DNA of 42,794 bases. Origin: CAVHIG01 sp963636105 (GTDB lineage: Bacteria > Bacillota > Clostridia > Peptostreptococcales > Anaerovoracaceae). Location: assembly GCA_963636105.1 (NCBI GenBank), contig CAVHIG010000008.1, forward strand, positions 1 through 42,794. Direction: 5' to 3'. Both the position numbers and the translations under genes were made by a program. How positions within the stretch are numbered: the stretch's first letter is position 1; each line of letters begins with the position of its first letter. Below the pieces are notes generated by a model. The model saw only the letters and a list, made by a program, of their open reading frames with translations, did not search any database and was not told the origin of the DNA. This document shows positions 39,936 through 42,794 of the stretch, piece after piece.

Positions 39936-40958
39936 TTAGCACTCGCCGTTGTCTACCGCGTGCATGTGTCTTGCAAGCTCCAAAAGCTTTGTGGAATAAC
40001 CGTATTCATTGTCATAGAAAGCGATTACCTTGAAGAGCTTTTCGTTTACGGAAAGTCCTTCTCTTGCGTCAAAGATTGAAGTGCAAGGATCGCCTATGAA
40101 GTCTGATGATACTACTTCATCGTCTACATATTCGAGTACACCCTTCATGTAGGTCTCGGATGCTTCCTTCATCTTTTCGCAGATCTCGGCATAAGTAGTC
40201 TCCTTCTTCAGAAGTACATTGAGGTCGATAACAGATACGTCAGCTACAGGTACTCTGTAGGATATGCCTGTCATCTTGCCCTGCATTGAAGGGATTACAA
40301 GGCCTACTGCCTTTGCGGCGCCTGTTGTGGACGGGATGATATTGCCGAATGCTGATCTGCCTGTTCTCCAGTCTTTGAGCGAACGTGCGTCTACAACCTT
40401 CTGCTTTGCGGTAGCAGCATGGATAGTGGACATGAGACCGTGCTCGATTCCGAAGTTGTCCTCGAGTACCTTTACGATAGGCGCGAGGCAATTTGTGGTG
40501 CAAGACGCGTTTGATACGATTGTCATGTCCTTTGTATAGCTGTTGTGATTTACGCCCATTACGAATGTAGGTGTCTCCTTATCCTTTGCGGGAGCTGAGA
40601 TGATTACCTTCTTTGCGCCGGCTCTTATATGTGCCATAGCCTTTTCTGTAGTTACGTATGCGCCTGTACCTTCGATTATGTACTCCGCACCGCACTTTGA
40701 CCAAGGAATCTTCTCCGCGTCTTCCTCACTGAATACAGGAATCTTCTTGCCATTGATGATGAGACCTTCATCGTCATAGCCGAGTTCTCCCGGGAATCTT
40801 CCGAATACGCTATCATATCTGAGCATGTATGCCATGTACTCGAAATTGGCATTGCGGACATTGATACCGCATATATCGATATCCTCATGGTCCATTGCAG
40901 CGCGGATTACAACTCTGCTTATTCTTCCAAATCCGCTAATACCTAATTTAATTGCCAT
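39936..40958 (-). CDS. gap: Glyceraldehyde-3-phosphate dehydrogenase, type I
   Basis: 340 aa. Oxidises glyceraldehyde-3-phosphate to 1,3-bisphosphoglycerate. Catalytic Cys in SNASCTTNCLAPI (about residue 155), the STTGAAKAVG block and the C-terminal FYDNEYGYSTKLLEL are intact. Two cofactor features are unusual: the Rossmann glycine motif reads GFGRIS (Ser14 instead of the third Gly), and the strand end reads INVRNANFEYM, with Val34-Arg35 where NAD-specific enzymes have Asp-Leu. This points towards altered, perhaps NADP-tolerant, cofactor use (inference). Lies between rpoN and pgk. Confidence 0.95.
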   Translation of the reverse strand: MAIKLGISGFGRISRVVIRAAMDHEDIDICGINVRNANFEYMAYMLRYDSVFGRFPGELGYDDEGLIINGKKIPVFSEEDAEKIPWSKCGAEYIIEGTGAYVTTEKAMAHIRAGAKKVIISAPAKDKETPTFVMGVNHNSYTKDMTIVSNASCTTNCLAPIVKVLEDNFGIEHGLMSTIHAATAKQKVVDARSLKDWRTGRSAFGNIIPSTTGAAKAVGLVIPSMQGKMTGISYRVPVADVSVIDLNVLLKKETTYAEICEKMKEASETYMKGVLEYVDDEVVSSDFIGDPCTSIFDAREGLSVNEKLFKVIAFYDNEYGYSTKLLELARHMHAVDNGEC

Positions 40959-41009
40959 TTTTACTTTTCCTCCTAACCTTTAAGTAAATAATAGAAATTT
41001 TATATAATA

Positions 41010-42494
41010 TTAAAACCTCTTTCGCTTTGAAGAGGATAATATTCCAAGTTCATCGCGGTATTTTGCTATTGTACGTCTTGAAATGTCGATGTCTTTTTCT
41101 TTGAGTATATTTGCCATCTCCTGGTCGCTCAAAGGATGCTTTTCATCCTCAGTCTCCACCATTTCCTTTATCAGGGTCTTGATGCTTTTCGAGGAGACGC
41201 CCTCGCCACCAGCCGCGGCTACACCGCTGGTGAAGAAATATTTTATTTCAAATAGCCCGCGTGGGGATTGCATGTATTTGCCATTGACGGAACGGCTGAC
41301 CGTAGATTCGTGTATGCCCACTTCCTCCGCAATTTGCTTGAGCGTCATGGTGCGCAGGTACTTTGGGCCTTTTTCGAAAAACTCCCTTTGGTAGTTGACC
41401 ACCGCAGTTACCACACTGGTAATAGTCTGCTTACGCTGCTCTATACTCTTTATGAGCCACATCGCGGAATTTATTCTCGATGAGAGATATTTTGCAAGAT
41501 CGGGATCGCTTTCGGCATTTGAAAGCAATCTTTCATAATAAGAACTTATCATCAAATGAGGCGTGCTATTGTCATTTATTGTAATGACATATTCGCCATC
41601 TATTTTTTCGACCAAAACATCAGGTACTATGTATCTTGTAGCGGTCTGGGACGCAAACTGCCTCCCGGGCTTTGGCTCCAGTCTTTTTATAAGATCGCCT
41701 GCCTCCTGTACCCTTTGCACGCTGGTATTGAGCGCCTTTGCGATTTGCGAGAGCCTGTTTGAGGCGATGTCTTCAAGATGTGATACGATTATATCCTCAG
41801 CTAAATTTGCGATTTTGCTGTCGATGTCCATATGCAGTAGCTGAATCCGCAGGCATTCCCTTAGATTTTGAGCTGCTACACCATAAGGTTCAAAGCCCTG
41901 AATCTCTTCTAAGACCTCGCTGACCTTGTCTTCACTTGTATTGAAGCGCTTTGCTATCTCTTCAGGAGTAAGCGTCATATAGCCATTGTCGTCGAGGGAT
42001 TCTATGATAAACGCGCCCATCTTCTGCTGAGCCTCTGAAAGCGGCGCAAATTGCAGCTGAAAGAGCAGATGATCCACAAGTGTAGACTCGCTTGAAGTAT
42101 ATTGCTCAAAGCTTGTCTTCTTGTCATTTTTGTCGTACTCCCACTGTCTGTAGCTTATATCGTCGTAGCTTCGGCTCTCCTTTATCTGCTCGCGCCAATC
42201 AAATTCCGAAAGTCCCTCGTGATTTCCAGAACTCTCGCTGCTGTCTGTATCCTTTGTGCGGCTGTCCGTGCGTCCACCCATATCAGAATAAGAATCGTCT
42301 GATGAGCCGCTCTCACTCATACCTGAAGCGCTCTGCGAGCTTGTTTCAAGGACAGGATTTGTCAAAAGCTGCTCTTGGACGTAGGATGAAAGCTCCTGGG
42401 TATTGAATTGCAATATTTTTATCGCTTGTATCAATTCCGGCGTCATTACAAGCTTTTGCGTCTGTTCTATTGTCAAATCAAATCCCAGCTTCAT
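41010..42494 (-). CDS. rpoN: RNA polymerase sigma-54 factor
   Basis: 494 aa. Alternative sigma factor that needs AAA+ activators and recognises -24/-12 promoters. Region I is the Gln/Leu-rich start (LTIEQTQKLVMTPELIQAIK); region II is acidic and Ser-rich (about 55-120); the core-binding domain follows; then the HTH with EVGIHESTVSRSVNGKYMQ and the C-terminal RpoN box RRTIAKYRDELGI near the end. AAGGAAGG precedes the ATG. No sigma-54 activator gene lies in the window. It is 51 bp upstream of gap, where many Firmicutes have the regulator cggR. Confidence 0.96.
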   Translation of the reverse strand: MKLGFDLTIEQTQKLVMTPELIQAIKILQFNTQELSSYVQEQLLTNPVLETSSQSASGMSESGSSDDSYSDMGGRTDSRTKDTDSSESSGNHEGLSEFDWREQIKESRSYDDISYRQWEYDKNDKKTSFEQYTSSESTLVDHLLFQLQFAPLSEAQQKMGAFIIESLDDNGYMTLTPEEIAKRFNTSEDKVSEVLEEIQGFEPYGVAAQNLRECLRIQLLHMDIDSKIANLAEDIIVSHLEDIASNRLSQIAKALNTSVQRVQEAGDLIKRLEPKPGRQFASQTATRYIVPDVLVEKIDGEYVITINDNSTPHLMISSYYERLLSNAESDPDLAKYLSSRINSAMWLIKSIEQRKQTITSVVTAVVNYQREFFEKGPKYLRTMTLKQIAEEVGIHESTVSRSVNGKYMQSPRGLFEIKYFFTSGVAAAGGEGVSSKSIKTLIKEMVETEDEKHPLSDQEMANILKEKDIDISRRTIAKYRDELGILSSSKRKRF

Positions 42495-42543
42495 CTCTGC
42501 CTTCCTTTCTGTCGCAATCCATACAAACCATGCGTTCTATGTC

Positions 42544-42612
42544 CTGTCCGAAGTCAATGAATCATCTTGTCCTAAACCAATGAATCATCTTGTCCGAAAC
42601 TAATGAATCATA
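42544..42612. repeat. Three tandem 23-bp repeats in the rpoN leader
   Basis: Three back-to-back units (42544-42566, 42567-42589, 42590-42612) share TGTCC, then AA, then AATGAATCAT, differing at a few positions. They lie 50 bp upstream of the rpoN start, between its probable promoter and the gene. They may be iterated regulator sites or the multiple terminal repeats of an insertion-sequence end. Confidence 0.85.
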
Positions 42613-42641
42613 GTGGCTCTATTTGGTATAACTTTTGCTTG

Positions 42642-42671
42642 CCAATCCATTCTACCACACTTCCACGCAAA
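42642..42671 (-). promoter_or_regulatory. Possible promoter of rpoN
   Basis: On the minus strand an extended -10, TGGTAGAAT (plus about 42649-42657), preceded at 17 nt by a weak TTATTT. It lies just past the terminator of the unit to the right and upstream of the 23-bp repeats. Confidence 0.4.
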
Positions 42672-42700
42672 AAATAAGCCCCATTTTTTCTATTTGGGGC
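42666..42700 (-). terminator. Terminator of a minus-strand gene to the right of the window
   Basis: GCCCCA (42678-42683) pairs with TGGGGC (42695-42700); the minus strand continues TTATTTTTT. It separates rpoN from whatever lies beyond the window edge. Confidence 0.7.
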
Positions 42701-42794
42701 ATTTATCGGGTGCTATGATTTGAAAAGGTATACATTTAAAAACTACCTTTGAAGCTTTGGGGCTAAAGCTGTCTTTGGAGGCTCGGCCTACACC

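Noticed and set aside
42690..42794. Open frame of 34 codons on the minus strand reaching the window edge, ending in a hairpin loop
   Set aside because: It resembles no family I know, ends inside the terminator hairpin, and is too short to support as a gene end.

Overview
The window looks like chromosomal DNA of an anaerobic, amino-acid-fermenting Firmicute of the class Clostridia (family level, perhaps Anaerovoracaceae-like, is inference). The support is established Clostridia-type gene order (phoH-ybeY-cdd-era-recO, sepF-divIVA-lspA-rluD, ylxM-ffh-rpsP-khpA-rimM), a single-chain glycyl-tRNA synthetase, pyruvate phosphate dikinase, a ferredoxin-linked 2-oxoacid oxidoreductase, AGGAGG-type ribosome sites and consensus sigma-A promoters. 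Most genes lie on the minus strand. I see no rRNA, tRNA or CRISPR array.

Layout. 1-1950: a scrap of a decayed integrative/conjugative element, holding a frameshifted C-terminal fragment, an intact DUF4143-type AAA ATPase with its own promoter and terminator, an internally deleted DUF3991/Toprim gene, and the end of an XRE repressor gene that runs up to the ppdK stop codon. 1952-10511 (minus): phoH, ybeY, cdd, era, recO, a DUF4342 protein with a cysteine-rich tail, glyS and ppdK. 10744-11393: rpsU-yqeY with its own promoter and terminator. 11561-12532: a HIT hydrolase and a solitary LytTR regulator in repeat-rich DNA. 12593-16260: tcdA, rpoZ, gmk and rqcH; yicC is on the opposite strand. 17210-24144 (minus): a lipase-like hydrolase, a flavin reductase, rluD, lspA, divIVA, sepF, a YggS protein, a HlyD-like membrane protein and trmD. 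24513-29376 (plus): a complete branched-chain amino acid ABC transporter (livJ, H, M, G, F) sitting between trmD and rimM, which are usually neighbours. 29452-32394 (minus): ylxM-ffh-rpsP-khpA-rimM. 32490-38198 (minus): an XRE regulator, then a unit encoding a four-subunit 2-oxoacid:ferredoxin oxidoreductase, a SIMIBI-type ATPase and a PLP aminotransferase. 38697-42494 (minus): rpoN-gap-pgk.

How the genes fit together: translation, ribosome assembly and membrane targeting (glyS, era, ybeY, rpsU, rpsP, rimM, trmD, ffh, rqcH) are mixed with cell division (sepF, divIVA) and central carbon metabolism (ppdK, gap, pgk). The liv transporter, the aminotransferase and the Vor-type oxidoreductase could form one route: import branched-chain amino acids, transaminate them, and oxidise the 2-oxoacids to acyl-CoA with reduction of ferredoxin. 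That link is inference from family and proximity.

Most notable observations: a 22-codon in-frame insertion in era that coincides with a 67-bp imperfect palindrome; an acidic tail with 15 cysteines on the DUF4342 protein; three tandem 23-bp repeats in the rpoN leader; a LytTR gene bracketed by 18-bp inverted repeats; the liv cassette splitting rimM from trmD; and a GAPDH lacking the usual NAD-selecting aspartate.
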